Shown: positions 14,853-23,707, numbered from the stretch's first letter. The stretch is 43,372 bases of DNA from Bacteroidota bacterium (GCA_963169455.1 CAUJDW010000001.1:1-43372); one strand, 5' to 3'. Notes: a model not told the origin generated them from the letters alone. Translations and numbers: made by a program.

Positions 14853-17765
14853 ATGAATGGAAGTGGAAAACCGCAAAACCGCAAAATGCAAAATTTTAAA
14901 TACAAAAGGGGGCGGAAGACGGCTGCTTTTGAGCCCCTCATTACCCATGAAAGTACATCTTTACAAAACCTGGTGCGCTGTTTAATCTGCATTGCACTGA
15001 TTGGTTATTCCTTTGCAGCCCGGGCCCAGCAGGCCACCCTCACCGGCCAATTGCTGGACCAGGAACAACAGCCCCTGGCCGGCGCCACCGTCATGCTGCT
15101 GCGCGCGCAGGACTCCGTGCTGCAGCAATTCGCCCTGACCAATCCCGACGGGCAGTTCGAAGTGGAAAAAGCACCACCAGGCAGTTATCTGCTGCAGGCA
15201 TCTTTTCTGGGGTTCGACAACCTCTACCAAAGCATTGAAGTAGCGCCCGGGCAAAGCAAAATAGCCCTTGGCAAGCTGGCCATGTCTCCCCGCACCGAAC
15301 TGCTCGACGAAGTCATCGTCAGGGAGGAGCGTTTACCCCTGGCCATCCGCAGGGATACCATCGAGTTTGACGCCGGCGCCTTTAAAACCCAGCCCAACGC
15401 CGCGGTGGAAGAACTTTTGAAAAAACTGCCTGGCGTGGAAGTTGGCCGCGACGGCTCCATCCGCGCCCAGGGAGAAGCCGTGCAGCAGGTGCTGGTGGAA
15501 GGCAAGGAATTTTTCGGCAAAGACCCCAAAATGGCCACCAAAAACCTGCCGGCCGACGCCATCGACAAAGTCCAGGTATTCGATAAAAAGAGTGACATGT
15601 CGGAATTCTCCGGCGTCGACGACGGCCAGCGGCAGAAAACCATCAACCTCCAGCTGAAGGAGGACAAAAAGAAGGGGCTTTTCGGAAGAGCAGAAGCCGG
15701 GCTGGGCCCCGAGCCCGAAGCCCTGGACGGCCAGGGCCGCTACCGCGCCAAGGGCAACCTCAACCGCTTTTCCCCCCGGCAACAGATTTCCCTCATCGGG
15801 CTGGCCAACAACCTCAGCGAACCCGGCTTCTCCTTCGACGACTACCTCAATTTCATGGGCGGCATCCAGGGCCTGATGGGCGGCCGCGGCGGCTCCATGC
15901 GCATCGAGATCAATCCCGAGGAAATGGGCCTGCCGCTCAATCTCGGTGACAATAGCGGCATTGCCGCCGCGGCAGCCGGCGGCATCAACTTCAACCAGGA
16001 ATTTTCCGAAAAAACCGAACTGAACAGCAGCCTGCTGTACAACCGGTTCAGCAACGGCCTGGAGCGCAGCTTGCGGCGCGAAAGCTTTCTGGAAGGCGGC
16101 GCCTTCACCACCGAGGAAGACAGCCGCCAGAACACCCTCAACCACAACCAGCGCGCCAACCTGCGCCTCGAACACGAGATCGACTCCACCCAGTCGGTGC
16201 GCCTGCGCGCCAACGGCAGCTACAACACCACCGAACTGGAAACCATCGCCCGCTCACAAAACTTCCAGGACGGGCTGCTGGCCAGCGGCAGCGAGCGGCG
16301 CTACGGCGCCTCCGGGCACATGAGCAACTGGGACGCCAGCGCCCTCTACCGCAAGCGCCTCGGGCGCCCCGGGCGGGTGTTCACCGGCCAGGCCAGCATG
16401 GGTAATCGCGACAGCTACCAGTCAGGCCAGCTCGAAGCTTTTAATGCTTTTTACCCCAAAAACGGCGCCGCTACGGCCGACACCCTGCTCCAGGACCAGA
16501 TACGCAGCGATGAAAAACAAAACTACGGGTTGCAACTTTCCTATTCAGAACCCCTGAACAAGCGCAGCTACCTGGAGTGGCGCTACGCCTTCCAGCGCAA
16601 CCAGACGGACTACAGCCAGGAAGTTTACGACAGGGCGGAGGGGCTGCTCCTCTTCAACGAAAACCTGAGCAACGCCTTCGAAAGCGCCTACACCTACCAT
16701 CACCTGCACAGCGGGCTGCGGGCCAACGGCAAAAAAACGGGATTCAATGCCAGCCTGGCCCTGCAACGCGCCCGGCTCGACGGCGAGCTGCTCAACCTGG
16801 ACACTGCCATCGTGCAAACCTTCTGGAACCTCTTGCCGGCAATGCGCTGGGAGTACGAGTTCAGCCAGTCGCAGCGCCTTGGCTTCAATTACTTCACCAG
16901 CGTCCGCGAACCAAGCATCCGGCAACTTCAACCCATTGTCGACAACAGCGACCCGCTCAACATCTACGTGGGCAACCCCGCACTACGGCCGGAATATTCG
17001 CACAGGGTGGAACTCCAGTACTTCAATTTCAACGCCGCCCTGCTGTCCAACTTCTTTAATTCCCTTTCGCTGGATTACACCACCAACGCCATCAGCCAGG
17101 CCTTCAGCGTGGACGAACAACTGAAGCGCACAACCACGCCCATCAATACGGATAAAGCCTGGCGCCTGTACAACAGCCTCAACTATGCCGCACCCATCCG
17201 CCCGCTGAAGCTGCGCTTCAACATACAGGCCCAGGCATCACTGAGCCAGGGCTTTAACCGCATCGACGGCCAGGAGAACCAGACCGATCAGCGCTTCGGC
17301 TCCATTGACCTGCGGCTGGAGAACCGCTTCAAGGAAAAGTTCGACCTCATGGGCGGCGCCCGGCTGAGTTACACCCAGGCCCACTACTCCATCCAAAAAG
17401 GCCTGAACCAGGACGTCCTCAACCAAACCTACTACGGCAGCCTGCAGCTCAACCTGCCGGCGGGGCTCACTTTTTATACCAGTACGGACTTCAATATCTA
17501 CTCCGGCCGCAGCGCGGGTTTCAACCAGGAAGTGCTGCTCTGGAACGCCTACCTGGCCAAAACCCTGCTCGGCAAGCGCGCCGAGCTGCGCTTTTCCGCC
17601 TTTGACATCCTCAACCGCAACCGTGGCATCAGCCGCCGCACCGAGCTGAACTACGTAGAAGACGAACAGGTGAACAACCTGGCCCGGTATTTTCTGATGA
17701 GCTTTACCTACTCGCTCCAGAAACTGGGGGAAGAAGGGGGGATCAGGATAAAAATAAATGGCTGA
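14853..17765 (+). CDS. Outer-membrane beta-barrel (TonB-receptor-like) protein with carboxypeptidase-regulatory-like domain
   Basis: The 970 residues begin with an extended leader and a signal peptide ending near ARAQQ (58-60). A carboxypeptidase-regulatory-like beta domain follows (LTGQLLDQEQQPLAGATVML to about 145), then a plug-like segment (LKKLPGVEVGRDGSIRAQG, DKVQVFDKKSDMSEFSG) and a long barrel rich in aromatic, alternating strands. This is the architecture of the Bacteroidota OMP beta-barrel family, which often accompanies GLPGLI proteins. The start is uncertain; Met12 or a later codon is possible because the leader before the signal is long. The regulator/kinase pair diverges from it, and its promoter resembles that of the GLPGLI gene. 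Substrate unknown. Confidence 0.85.
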   Translation: MNGSGKPQNRKMQNFKYKRGRKTAAFEPLITHESTSLQNLVRCLICIALIGYSFAARAQQATLTGQLLDQEQQPLAGATVMLLRAQDSVLQQFALTNPDGQFEVEKAPPGSYLLQASFLGFDNLYQSIEVAPGQSKIALGKLAMSPRTELLDEVIVREERLPLAIRRDTIEFDAGAFKTQPNAAVEELLKKLPGVEVGRDGSIRAQGEAVQQVLVEGKEFFGKDPKMATKNLPADAIDKVQVFDKKSDMSEFSGVDDGQRQKTINLQLKEDKKKGLFGRAEAGLGPEPEALDGQGRYRAKGNLNRFSPRQQISLIGLANNLSEPGFSFDDYLNFMGGIQGLMGGRGGSMRIEINPEEMGLPLNLGDNSGIAAAAAGGINFNQEFSEKTELNSSLLYNRFSNGLERSLRRESFLEGGAFTTEEDSRQNTLNHNQRANLRLEHEIDSTQSVRLRANGSYNTTELETIARSQNFQDGLLASGSERRYGASGHMSNWDASALYRKRLGRPGRVFTGQASMGNRDSYQSGQLEAFNAFYPKNGAATADTLLQDQIRSDEKQNYGLQLSYSEPLNKRSYLEWRYAFQRNQTDYSQEVYDRAEGLLLFNENLSNAFESAYTYHHLHSGLRANGKKTGFNASLALQRARLDGELLNLDTAIVQTFWNLLPAMRWEYEFSQSQRLGFNYFTSVREPSIRQLQPIVDNSDPLNIYVGNPALRPEYSHRVELQYFNFNAALLSNFFNSLSLDYTTNAISQAFSVDEQLKRTTTPINTDKAWRLYNSLNYAAPIRPLKLRFNIQAQASLSQGFNRIDGQENQTDQRFGSIDLRLENRFKEKFDLMGGARLSYTQAHYSIQKGLNQDVLNQTYYGSLQLNLPAGLTFYTSTDFNIYSGRSAGFNQEVLLWNAYLAKTLLGKRAELRFSAFDILNRNRGISRRTELNYVEDEQVNNLARYFLMSFTYSLQKLGEEGGIRIKING

Positions 17766-17771
17766 ATGGCT

Positions 17772-17823
17772 ATTCGCCGAAGCCTTCAGCCTGTATGGCC
17801 CTCGGTTGAAGGCTTCGGCGAAT
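17772..17823. terminator. Perfect 17-bp inverted repeat after the outer-membrane gene
   Basis: Arms 17772-17788 (containing TTCGCCGAAGCCTTCA) and 17807-17823 pair perfectly around an 18-nt loop, starting 6 nt after the stop codon. No long T-run follows, so it may end transcription weakly, protect the mRNA end, or be a REP-like palindrome. Confidence 0.6.
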
Positions 17824-17890
17824 AAAATCCCGGTAATCCCTTAATCCCAAAAATCCCGGTCCCGGCGCCGCCGAGAAATCCCGGCCCATT

Positions 17891-17922
17891 TTCGTAAGTT
17901 TATCCATCCAATAAACTACGAA
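17891..17922 (+). promoter_or_regulatory. Operator-like inverted repeat before the GH95 gene
   Basis: TTCGTAAGTTTAT (17891-17903), 7 nt, then ATAAACTACGAA (17911-17922): the arms are complementary apart from one extra base. TAAGTTTA (17895-17902), one base from the TAnnTTTG -7 box, lies inside the left arm, and the start codon is at 17933. A repressor or activator site overlapping the promoter is a reasonable reading; a structured leader is the alternative. Confidence 0.45.
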
Positions 17923-17932
17923 AGGCCAGCTC

Positions 17933-20350
17933 ATGTCTCCAACGAAGTATCTACTCATCCTCTCCATTATCTTCACCGCCTGCAGCCCGGCGCAGCCCCC
18001 TGAACCAACTGCCGCGGAATCTTTACCCGAGCGCGCCCTCTGGTTCGACGCACCGGCGGAGCATTTCGAAGAAGCCATGCCCCTGGGCAACGGCAGCATC
18101 GGCGCCGCTGTTTACGGCGGCATCGGCACAGAGCGTTTGCTGCTCAACGAGGCGACCCTCTGGGCCGGCGGGCCGGTTGACCCCAATATGACGCCCAACG
18201 CCAGGCAGCACCTGCCGGCCATCCGGGAAGCTCTTTTTTCGGAAAACTACCCCCAGGCCAACCAGTCGACGAAAAAGCTGCAGGGCAAATTCTCGGAATC
18301 CTACGCCCCGCTGGGAGATTTGTTCATCGATTTTGAACACGGGGACGCAAAACCCGAAAGCTACCGGCGGGAGCTGGATATCCGCCAGGCCATTGCCAGC
18401 GTGGAATACAGGCTCGGCAATACTACTTACCGCCGCGAGTATTTCGCTTCCTACCCTGCTCAGGTGGTTGCCATGCGGCTTACCGCCGACGGCCCCGGGC
18501 GGCTCAGCTTCACCCTGCGGGCTTCCAGCCAGTTGCAGCACCAGTTGCGCGCCTCGGGGCGGCAGTTGGTGCTGAGCGGCCAGGCGCCGGTGCACGCCGA
18601 ACCGAGCTACCGGGGCGATATGCCAAACGCCATCGTCTATGATGCGCTCAACGGCATGCGCTTTCAGGCCATAGCTTTCGTTGCCCAGGCCGACGGGCAG
18701 GTGACAGCTACCGACAGCCTGCTCCGGGTCAGCGAAGCCAGCGAGGCGGTCATCCTGCTTGCCATCGCCACCAGCTTCAACGGCTACAACCGGAACCCCG
18801 GCACGGAAGGCAAAAACGAAAGCATCTACGCCCAGCAGTTCCTCGCCAACGCCGTGGCCAAGCCCTATCAAAACCTCCGGCAGGAACACATCGAGGATTT
18901 CGGGCGCTTCTTTAATCGCGTGGAACTCAGCCTGGGCTCCTCCGGCAACGACAAGCTGCCTACGCCCCAACGCCTGCGCCGGTTTTCCGAAGGGCAGGCG
19001 GACAATGATCTGGCGGCCCTGTATTTTCAGTTCGGGCGCTACCTGCTCATCAGCTCATCCAGGCACGGCGGCCCGCCCGCCCATTTGCAGGGCATCTGGA
19101 ACGAACACATGCGCCCCCCCTGGAGCAGCAACTACACCGTCAACATCAATACCGAGATGAACTATTGGCCGGCGGAGAGCTGCAACCTCTCGGAAATGCA
19201 CACCCCCCTGCTCGCCTTCCTGCAGGGCCTTTCCAAAACCGGGGCCGTAACGGCCCGGACGGTGTACGGCTGCCGCGGCTGGTGCTGCCACCACAATACC
19301 GACATCTGGGCCATGACGAATGCAGTGGGCGATTTCGGCGAGGGTGATCCCGTGTGGGCCAACTGGAACATGGGCGGCGTGTGGTTGTCCACCCACCTCT
19401 GGGAGCGCTTTGCCTTCACCAGAGATACCGTGCCCCTGAAGGTTTACGGCTACCCGCTGATGAAGGGCGCCGCCCTGTTCTGCCTGGACTATCTGACGGA
19501 AGACAGGCAGGGTTACCTCGTCACCGCTCCCTCTACTTCCCCGGAAAACCTGTACAAAACCCCGGAAGGTTATACCGGCTCTGTCCTGTACGGCTCCACT
19601 GCCGACCTGGCCATGATCCGGGAATTGTTCATGGGCGTCATAGAGGCCGGCCAGATACTGGGCGTGGATGCCGCCTTCCGGGATTCCGTACAACAGGCCC
19701 TGGCGAAGCTGTACCCCTACCAGATCGGCAAAAAGGGCAACCTCCAGGAATGGTATTACGACTGGGAAGACCAGGACCCCAACCACCGGCACATGTCGCA
19801 CTTGTTCGGCCTGCACCCCGGCCATTCCATCACGATGGAAAAAACGCCGGAACTGGCCCAGGCCTGCCGCCGTTCTCTGGAGCTGCGCACCAACAACGGC
19901 ACGGGCTGGTCGATCGCCTGGAAAATTTCACTCTGGGCCAGGCTGCGGGACGGCGAAATGGCCTATGACGCCATCAAAAAGCTGTTGAATTACCACGGTA
20001 CCGATACCGAGACCCAGATGCGGGGCGGCGGAACCTATCCCAACCTGCTGGACGCCCACCCGCCCTTCCAGATCGACGGCAACTTCGGCGGCACGGCCGG
20101 CATCGCCGAAATGCTGCTGCAAAGCCACGACGGGGCCATCCACCTGCTGCCCGCCCTGCCCAAAGCCTGGCCCAGCGGCTCGGTGAAAGGGCTCCGCGCC
20201 AGAGGAGGTTATACGGTGGATATCAGCTGGGAAGCAGGAAAGTTGAAAAAAGCGGTGATCGTGCCGGATTTCGACGGCCCCTTCAGGCTGAGGCATGAAG
20301 GGAAAACGGAGGAGTATGTGGGAAAGCGGGGCGTAAGCGTGGAAATATAA
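17933..20350 (+). CDS. GH95 alpha-L-fucosidase-type lipoprotein
   Basis: Family GH95 enzymes release alpha-1,2-linked L-fucose (some act on L-galactose) by inversion. The 805 residues start with a lipoprotein signal; the lipobox FTAC gives Cys17 as the lipid anchor. The N-terminal beta domain begins at LWFDAPAEHFEEAMPLGNGSIGA, and the catalytic (alpha/alpha)6 part has NINTEMNYWPAE (Asn404, Asn406), WCCHHNTDIW, APSTSPEN, LQEWYYDWED (Glu606, probable acid), HRHMSHLFGLHPG and QIDGNFGG (Asp715). These match the catalytic Asn/Glu/Asp set known for bifidobacterial AfcA. It stands alone between the two regulatory modules. It probably works at the cell surface or in the periplasm on fucose-containing glycans such as algal polysaccharides. 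Confidence 0.92.
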   Translation: MSPTKYLLILSIIFTACSPAQPPEPTAAESLPERALWFDAPAEHFEEAMPLGNGSIGAAVYGGIGTERLLLNEATLWAGGPVDPNMTPNARQHLPAIREALFSENYPQANQSTKKLQGKFSESYAPLGDLFIDFEHGDAKPESYRRELDIRQAIASVEYRLGNTTYRREYFASYPAQVVAMRLTADGPGRLSFTLRASSQLQHQLRASGRQLVLSGQAPVHAEPSYRGDMPNAIVYDALNGMRFQAIAFVAQADGQVTATDSLLRVSEASEAVILLAIATSFNGYNRNPGTEGKNESIYAQQFLANAVAKPYQNLRQEHIEDFGRFFNRVELSLGSSGNDKLPTPQRLRRFSEGQADNDLAALYFQFGRYLLISSSRHGGPPAHLQGIWNEHMRPPWSSNYTVNINTEMNYWPAESCNLSEMHTPLLAFLQGLSKTGAVTARTVYGCRGWCCHHNTDIWAMTNAVGDFGEGDPVWANWNMGGVWLSTHLWERFAFTRDTVPLKVYGYPLMKGAALFCLDYLTEDRQGYLVTAPSTSPENLYKTPEGYTGSVLYGSTADLAMIRELFMGVIEAGQILGVDAAFRDSVQQALAKLYPYQIGKKGNLQEWYYDWEDQDPNHRHMSHLFGLHPGHSITMEKTPELAQACRRSLELRTNNGTGWSIAWKISLWARLRDGEMAYDAIKKLLNYHGTDTETQMRGGGTYPNLLDAHPPFQIDGNFGGTAGIAEMLLQSHDGAIHLLPALPKAWPSGSVKGLRARGGYTVDISWEAGKLKKAVIVPDFDGPFRLRHEGKTEEYVGKRGVSVEI

Positions 20351-20386
20351 AAAAAAAACTCCGGCCCGGCGCGGGAAAACCCGGAG
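20351..20386 (-). terminator. Hairpin with T-run, minus strand
   Basis: Read on the minus strand, CTCCGGG, a short loop and CCGGGCCGGAG are followed by a run of eight or more T, the form of an intrinsic terminator. It would stop transcripts coming leftward from the GLPGLI gene before they enter the convergent GH95 gene. It is also the outer end of the inverted-repeat element described next. Confidence 0.6.
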
Positions 20387-20572
20387 CCGCAGGGCAATCG
20401 CATTTAGAATTAGCCTTCAGCCGGATGATGAACGGTGGGCGCATCCTGGACTAGTCGCCTGACGACTTTGAGCCTTCTGGCGACTTAACCCGGTTTTCCC
20501 GGAAGGATGTGCATGCCGGCATTTGATGCAAATAAGTTAAATGCAATTGCCCTGCCCGGAGCCGGGCCGGAG
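20359..20572. repeat. 214-bp stretch with long imperfect terminal inverted repeats
   Basis: The reverse complement of 20389-20406 and the sequence 20538-20555 agree at 17 of 18 bases (TAAATGC[G/A]ATTGCCCTGC). Further out, GCCGGGCCGGAG occurs at both ends with a 15-nt offset. The interior encodes nothing. It could be a MITE-like element or a large hairpin between convergent genes; no target duplication was found. Confidence 0.45.
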
Positions 20573-20624
20573 GAAAACAGCGGGTGATCGCAGAGCCCTA
20601 CCGGAGTCGGGCAGAGCTGCTGTT

Positions 20625-21353
20625 CTAATTGGTGCGGATGATCCTGATCATCCCCCCCTGGTTCGTACCCCCCATTTCGCGCACGCGCTCCTCCACCATT
20701 TTGTCGTAGTCCTCTTTGGATATCTGCTTGCCTTTCGTGGGTGCTTCCACCAGCGGCTTTTCGCCTCCGAGCTCCACGCTCAGAGCCTGGTAGATGCGCA
20801 GGCCGCCATCCACGTCTGCCATCAGCACGGCGCCGGGAAGCCCCTGGTAGGCGGCAGGGCCGATGGGGGCAGGTATGGCGGGCGTGAACCAGGCTTCAAC
20901 CAACTGTCCGTCTTTGTTGGTATATGCCGCTTTCTGGCAGGGGTAGCCGAGGATGGATTTCTGCTCGGGCAGTATTTTCCATTCCGGTTTTTCGGCCGGC
21001 GATTCGATGATGAACAGCCTGCCGATAAAATCGCGCTGCTCCACCTGTTTGCCGTTGGCGTAATCATAAAAAACGCTGTTGGATGCACGGCGGATTTTGA
21101 TATTCATCCCCTCTTCAGGCTCGACATCTACATCTTCAGCCTCCTCGAAAGCGCCGTAGAGGGCAGACTGGCCGTCGTACAGCAGCTGGGATTTGGAAAC
21201 CTGGAACTCCGGGATCATCTCTTTGTGGCTCTCCTGCCCCGGCCCCAGGCCCCGGTGCAGGTTGAACTTCTCTTCATAAACGATACGCCCGGCGGGCTGG
21301 GCCTGGATAAAATAGGGCAACAGCAGGGTGAACAGAAAAAACAATCTTTTCAT
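20625..21353 (-). CDS. GLPGLI-family periplasmic protein
   Basis: The 242 residues start with a signal peptide (MKRLFFLFTLLLPYFIQAQ). They end the core with the family signature YQGLPGAVLMADVDGGLRIY and contain LGYPCQKAAYTNKDGQLVEAWFTP just before it. The start ATG at 21353 fits the signal peptide; an ATG 6 codons earlier is less likely. GLPGLI proteins are of unknown function, found in Bacteroidota, often beside OMP beta-barrel/TonB-type proteins. Here the partner barrel is at 14853 and each has its own two-component system. The promoter TAACTTTG (minus strand 21376-21369) lies 16 nt before the start, with TTAACC boxes behind it. Confidence 0.9.
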   Translation of the reverse strand: MKRLFFLFTLLLPYFIQAQPAGRIVYEEKFNLHRGLGPGQESHKEMIPEFQVSKSQLLYDGQSALYGAFEEAEDVDVEPEEGMNIKIRRASNSVFYDYANGKQVEQRDFIGRLFIIESPAEKPEWKILPEQKSILGYPCQKAAYTNKDGQLVEAWFTPAIPAPIGPAAYQGLPGAVLMADVDGGLRIYQALSVELGGEKPLVEAPTKGKQISKEDYDKMVEERVREMGGTNQGGMIRIIRTN

Positions 21354-21368
21354 GGCTTTTTTTAATTG

Positions 21369-21470
21369 CAAAGTTAGCCCCCCGGCCCGGGAAGCAGGTT
21401 AATCAGCCTTGAATTAAGGTTAAATAAGGTTAATGAATCCTGCGCGCCATGCTGCCGGATGCTACCTTTG
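21369..21470. promoter_or_regulatory. Divergent promoters with shared TTAACC/GGTTAA array
   Basis: Three GGTTAA boxes start at 21397, 21418 and 21428 (TTAACC on the minus strand, 10 and 21 bp apart). Leftward, TAACTTTG (21376-21369) serves the GLPGLI gene, 20 nt from the nearest box. Rightward, TACCTTTG (21463-21470) serves the kinase gene with the start codon 7 nt further, so its mRNA is nearly leaderless. Neither promoter has a clear -33 TTG, which fits activator dependence. Confidence 0.65.
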
Positions 21471-21477
21471 CAGTACG

Positions 21478-22998
21478 ATGAGAAAAGCGCATTCCAACCG
21501 GCTGGCCGTAGTGCTGATGGCGCTCAGCCTGGCCCTGCTCACCGCCTTCCTGGCCTTCTGGCTGAGGCAGGCCTTCGGCGAACAGCGCAGCCTGCTCCAG
21601 AAGGAGGCCAGCCACCTTTTTGCCAGAGCAGTCTTCCATGTACAGGATTCGCTGATCCAGGACTGGGTCAACCGGCAGGCGGCGGAGGGGCAGCAGGACA
21701 GCCTGCATCTCGCCATCGTCCATTTCTCCGGCGACAGCATGCCGCCCATCGCCCCTTCCGACAAGGGCGCCCGCTTCATCTTCTCCGAAACCCGGACGGA
21801 AAAGCTGATCACCAGCGACACTCCGCGGACGGAACACAAAAGCGAGGGCATTGGAAGCAATCTGGATTTAGCGCCTGGCCTCCTGCAGAACGTGCTCATC
21901 AAGGTTCAGCTGCACGACAGCACAGCGATCTTTCCTTTCGGCGACATCGACAGCGCCGCCGTCCTGGCGCGTATCCATCAGGTATTTGCCGATTCCCTGA
22001 AAGAAGCGCTGGCCAGCCTGCCCTTTACCGTGACCACCGCCGACCGGCCAAGCCCGGGCTGGCGGGGCATAATCACCGTAGCGGTACCCGGCATCCTTTC
22101 AAAAGGCAGCAGTTACCAGGCGGCATTGTCCGCTTACCACCCCTACCTGTTTCGGAAAATCGCTCCCCAAATAGCATTTTCTCTATTCCTGATAGCCCTG
22201 ATCACCGCCTCTTTTCTGCTTATTTTCCAAAACATGCAAAAGCAGCGCCGCCTGGCGGAGATGCGCGCCGGGCTCGTCAGCAACATCACCCATGAGCTGA
22301 AGACGCCCATCGCCACCATCAGCGTGGCCATCGAGGCGCTGGATAATTTCAACGCCCTGGATGACAAGGCCCGCACCCGCGAATATCTGGGGATTTCCCG
22401 CAACGAACTGCACCGCCTGTCCCTTCTGGTGGATAAGGTGCTCAATATGGCTGCTTTCGAAAACAAGGAACTCGAACTGCAGTTCGAACCGCTCGGCCTG
22501 AAGCAGCTCACCGAAGAGATACTGTCTTACCTGAAACTGCATTTCGAAAAAGCAAACGCCGATGTCCAGCTGGATGCACCGGAGGGAAATTACGCGATTC
22601 AGGCCGACCGGCTCCACCTGACCAATGTCCTGTACAACCTGATCGACAATGCCCTGAAATACAGCGGGGATAATCCCGAAATCAAAATTTCTTTACAGGA
22701 AGAGGAGGATGGGGTGCTGCTCCGCGTAACCGACAGCGGCATCGGCATACCGGCCGAATACCAAAAACGGATTTTCGACCAGTTCTTCCGCGTGCCACGC
22801 GGCGATGAGCACAACGTCAAAGGCTACGGCCTGGGCCTGAGTTACGTGGCAAAAGTAGTGGAAAAGCACGGCGGCTGGATAAAGCTCGATAGCCGGGAAG
22901 GCGTGGGGAGCAGCTTCACTGTATACCTTCCCGCATCCCCCATCCCTACCCCACGACTTCAGCCGTGGGCGCTCCCAAGGCCTGGCGAGCACATATAG
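21478..22998 (+). CDS. Sensor histidine kinase
   Basis: The 506-residue membrane kinase has a helix at about 9-29, a periplasmic sensor of about 200 residues and a second helix at about 231-250. The HisKA box SNITHELKTPIATI follows directly with His272; no clear HAMP is seen. The ATP-binding boxes are LIDNALKYSG (N), DSGIGIPA (G1), FDQFFR (F) and KGYGLGLSYV (G2). I chose the ATG at 21478, just behind the -7 box. The last 17 residues (from about 490) are coded by a palindromic repeat and its flank, so the natural C-terminus has been changed. The response regulator follows after 7 nt. Confidence 0.92.
   Translation: MRKAHSNRLAVVLMALSLALLTAFLAFWLRQAFGEQRSLLQKEASHLFARAVFHVQDSLIQDWVNRQAAEGQQDSLHLAIVHFSGDSMPPIAPSDKGARFIFSETRTEKLITSDTPRTEHKSEGIGSNLDLAPGLLQNVLIKVQLHDSTAIFPFGDIDSAAVLARIHQVFADSLKEALASLPFTVTTADRPSPGWRGIITVAVPGILSKGSSYQAALSAYHPYLFRKIAPQIAFSLFLIALITASFLLIFQNMQKQRRLAEMRAGLVSNITHELKTPIATISVAIEALDNFNALDDKARTREYLGISRNELHRLSLLVDKVLNMAAFENKELELQFEPLGLKQLTEEILSYLKLHFEKANADVQLDAPEGNYAIQADRLHLTNVLYNLIDNALKYSGDNPEIKISLQEEEDGVLLRVTDSGIGIPAEYQKRIFDQFFRVPRGDEHNVKGYGLGLSYVAKVVEKHGGWIKLDSREGVGSSFTVYLPASPIPTPRLQPWALPRPGEHI
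22950..22969. repeat. Palindromic repeat copy inside the kinase gene end
   Basis: CCCACGACTTCAGCCGTGGG differs by one base from the copies at 29049 and 29090. It lies within the last codons of the kinase reading frame. Confidence 0.8.
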
Positions 22999-23005
22999 CA
23001 ATACC

Positions 23006-23707
23006 ATGAAACCCAAGATCCTCTACATCGAAGACGAGCCCTACCTGGGCAAGATCGTCAAGGAAAGCCTGGAAAGCCGGGGCTTCGAAGTGCGCATGGA
23101 AACCGACGGGCTGGCCGCCCTGCCTGCCTACCGGGAATTCCGGCCGCAGCTCTGCCTGCTGGATGTCATGCTGCCCAAAAAGGACGGATTCGCCATCGGG
23201 CAGGACATCCGCGCTCTGGAGCCCAATATTCCCATCATTTACCTGACCGCCAAAAGCCAGACGGAAGACGTGCTAAAAGGCTTCCGTTCCGGCGGCAACG
23301 ACTACATCCGGAAGCCCTTCAGCCTGGAGGAACTCATCGCACGGATACACAACCTGCTGCAACTGGCGCAGGGGCAGCCAGGCCCGCCACGGGCCGGCGC
23401 CTCTGCCGGCGAAATCGCCATCGGCCGCTACACCTTCAACCTGATCCGCTACGAGCTGCGCCTGGACGGTAATGTGCAAAAGCTCTCCCACCGCGAAGCC
23501 GAACTCCTCCGGATTCTGGCCGAGCACCCCAACCAAACCGTCCAGCGCCGCGACATTCTCCAGCGCATCTGGGGCGACGACTCTTTCTTCAACTCCCGCA
23601 ACCTCGACGTTTACATCAAAAAACTACGCGGCTATCTACGGGAAGACCATACCGTGGAGATTATTACCCTTAAAGGCGTGGGCTACCATTTTTCAGTGTG
23701 CCCCTGA
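23006..23707 (+). CDS. OmpR-family response regulator
   Basis: The 233 residues contain a receiver domain (IEDEPYLG, Asp53 in LCLLDVMLPKKDG, YLTAKS, lysine in YIRKPFSLEEL) and a winged-helix output domain (LSHREAELLRILAEHPNQTV, NSRNLDVYIKKLRGYL, EIITLKGVGYHFSV). It is cotranscribed with the kinase 7 nt upstream. The pair diverges from the GLPGLI gene, and the intergenic GGTTAA boxes are its probable site. Regulators of this form usually bind two or three direct repeats about 10-11 bp apart, which matches the array. Confidence 0.94.
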   Translation: MKPKILYIEDEPYLGKIVKESLESRGFEVRMETDGLAALPAYREFRPQLCLLDVMLPKKDGFAIGQDIRALEPNIPIIYLTAKSQTEDVLKGFRSGGNDYIRKPFSLEELIARIHNLLQLAQGQPGPPRAGASAGEIAIGRYTFNLIRYELRLDGNVQKLSHREAELLRILAEHPNQTVQRRDILQRIWGDDSFFNSRNLDVYIKKLRGYLREDHTVEIITLKGVGYHFSVCP

